From Neospora caninum Liverpool (lineage: Eukaryota > Apicomplexa > Conoidasida > Eucoccidiorida > Sarcocystidae), in assembly GCF_000208865.1 (NCBI RefSeq), contig NC_018388.1, forward strand, positions 1,302,001 to 1,366,000: a DNA stretch of 64,000 nt, written 5' to 3'. Below are positions 63,082 through 64,000 of this stretch, piece by piece. The position numbers were made by a program, and so were the translations under genes. Position 1 is the first letter of the stretch. Each line of letters starts with the position of its first letter. The notes under the pieces are model-generated. The model was not told the DNA's origin, did not search any database, and worked only from the letters and a program-made list of their open reading frames with translations.

Positions 63082-63797
63082 GTAAGTGATAACTTACGAA
63101 AGATCCAAAGCGCGGCGCATGTCATTTGAAGTGGTCAATGTAATGGATGCACACTTTGCTCGTTTTCAAGGTTTGTACGGTAAACTCCAGATTGGCTCAT
63201 TAAAAAACTTCCGCAGCATCCGCAGGACTTTTGCTCTTCGCCTGGCTAGGTGTATATGGCCAAAAGAATCACGTTTTGCAGTCGCCGGCCTTGGAGAGCT
63301 ACCCGGGCGACTACATACTGACATGTTCACCAAAAGTGCCGTCTTGAGCCAGACAACTATTGCGCCTTGTGATCAGCTGCGACGGTTCATCCGTGTCCTA
63401 CAGAAGCAGACTAACACCTATGTTTTGCTGGAACACTCAAATCCTAGGTGTAAAAGAGAGCCACGAATCCGTCTCCCACAAAGCCACCAACATAATGTAT
63501 TCCCACCGCCCTACACATCATCCTACACGCATACACATACAATCATGTGTTTCTTTGGATGTCCATATGCAATTTTTAAGAGTTTCACATACGAAGCATA
63601 TGCCCGCAACTCCACCCTAAACGTCACTATCCCTGAGTCGCTCCCACGTTACGACATGTATTTGTGCGGAGAGACGTTAGTTCATTGCACCTGTCCTTCC
63701 CTACACATAATTTGTATCTATGCTGTCTGTGTGAAACCTCCGTCCTTCCGTCGCCTCCCTCGCCTTTCGCCGTCCTCGTGAATTATCGAGCAGGACA
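63082..63797. other. No supported gene; 3' part of kinase gene or intergenic
   Basis: A + open frame at 63086-63781 spans most of this stretch, but it starts right at the donor of the last kinase exon and has no recognised motif. It is more likely intron or 3' UTR. Confidence 0.4.
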
Positions 63798-63998
63798 CTA
63801 CTGGAACGTCTGAATTTGCTGGCCCTCATCTTCGATAGTTTCTAGAAATTCTTCCTGTGTCTTGCGTCTGTTCCTTTTCCTCATCCATGTTCTTCCATCG
63901 CAGATATGCCAGCGCACCAGCCTTTGATTTTCGTGATCTCGTCCAACGCACGTGCACATTCGTATTCGTCTTCTCCATTTCTCTCGCCTCTCTGTCAA
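63798..63998 (-). CDS. Possible last exon of a minus-strand gene running off the window
   Basis: An open minus-strand frame ends at a stop at 63798. Its last ~30 residues (NRRKTQEEFLETIEDEGQQI) look like genuine charged, helical coding sequence, unlike the shadows around it. There is no recognisable family, and the 5' part lies beyond the window. Confidence 0.3.
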   Translation of the reverse strand: MTERREKWRRRIRMCTCVGRDHENQRLVRWHICDGRTWMRKRNRRKTQEEFLETIEDEGQQIQTFQ

Positions 63999-64000
63999 AA

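Overview
The window looks like nuclear DNA of a tissue-cyst-forming coccidian (Apicomplexa, Sarcocystidae; Toxoplasma/Hammondia/Neospora type). Reasons: intron-rich genes with GT-AG introns of a few hundred bases; long Ser/Ala/Arg/Glu-rich low-complexity proteins; starts in a CAAAATG-like context; an organelle-type tryptophanyl-tRNA synthetase; an ATG8 that ends directly on glycine; and a RAP-domain protein. The species cannot be fixed from sequence alone. All gene models were assembled by hand from open frames, splice consensus and phase matching. No transcript data were available.

Layout. (1) Organelle-type tryptophanyl-tRNA synthetase, + strand, 5' end cut by the window, to 4221. (2) ATG8, +, 7163-8941, three exons, complete. 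(3) RAP-domain protein, - strand, 16798-10252, with the RAP domain split over three small exons. (4) RNA polymerase subunit RPABC4/Rpb12, +, 18068-19480, with an 18-base tandem repeat in intron 1. (5) A protein of unknown function, -, 24334-20198. (6) A very large gene, +, 28248-49932, modelled as 23 exons and about 3,911 aa. It starts with a calponin-homology-like domain of the SPEF/CLAMP flagellar type and continues as mostly disordered, then coiled-coil, sequence. (7) Radial spoke protein 3 (RSP3), -, about 54890-50109, with a possible first exon at 57667-57528. (8) A Ser/Thr protein kinase of the CAMK/AMPK type, +, 59443 to about 63081. (9) A possible last exon of a further minus-strand gene at 63998-63798.

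How the genes relate. Genes 1, 2 and 3 plausibly serve organelles: translation inside the apicoplast or mitochondrion, apicoplast membrane maintenance, and organellar RNA handling. Genes 6 and 7 are convergent, with only 176 bases between their stop codons. RSP3 is an axoneme protein and the large protein has a CH-like domain seen in axonemal proteins. In these parasites only the male gamete has flagella, so 28-55 kb may be a small microgamete-axoneme neighbourhood. This is the most interesting part of the window, and the large CH-like protein is the best candidate for something undescribed.

Long gene-poor stretches are 4222-7162, 24335-28247 and about 54900-59440. Dinucleotide (TA)n arrays occur only in introns of the large gene between 40.8 and 48.2 kb. 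No CRISPR array, rRNA, convincing tRNA, transposon or telomere repeat was seen.
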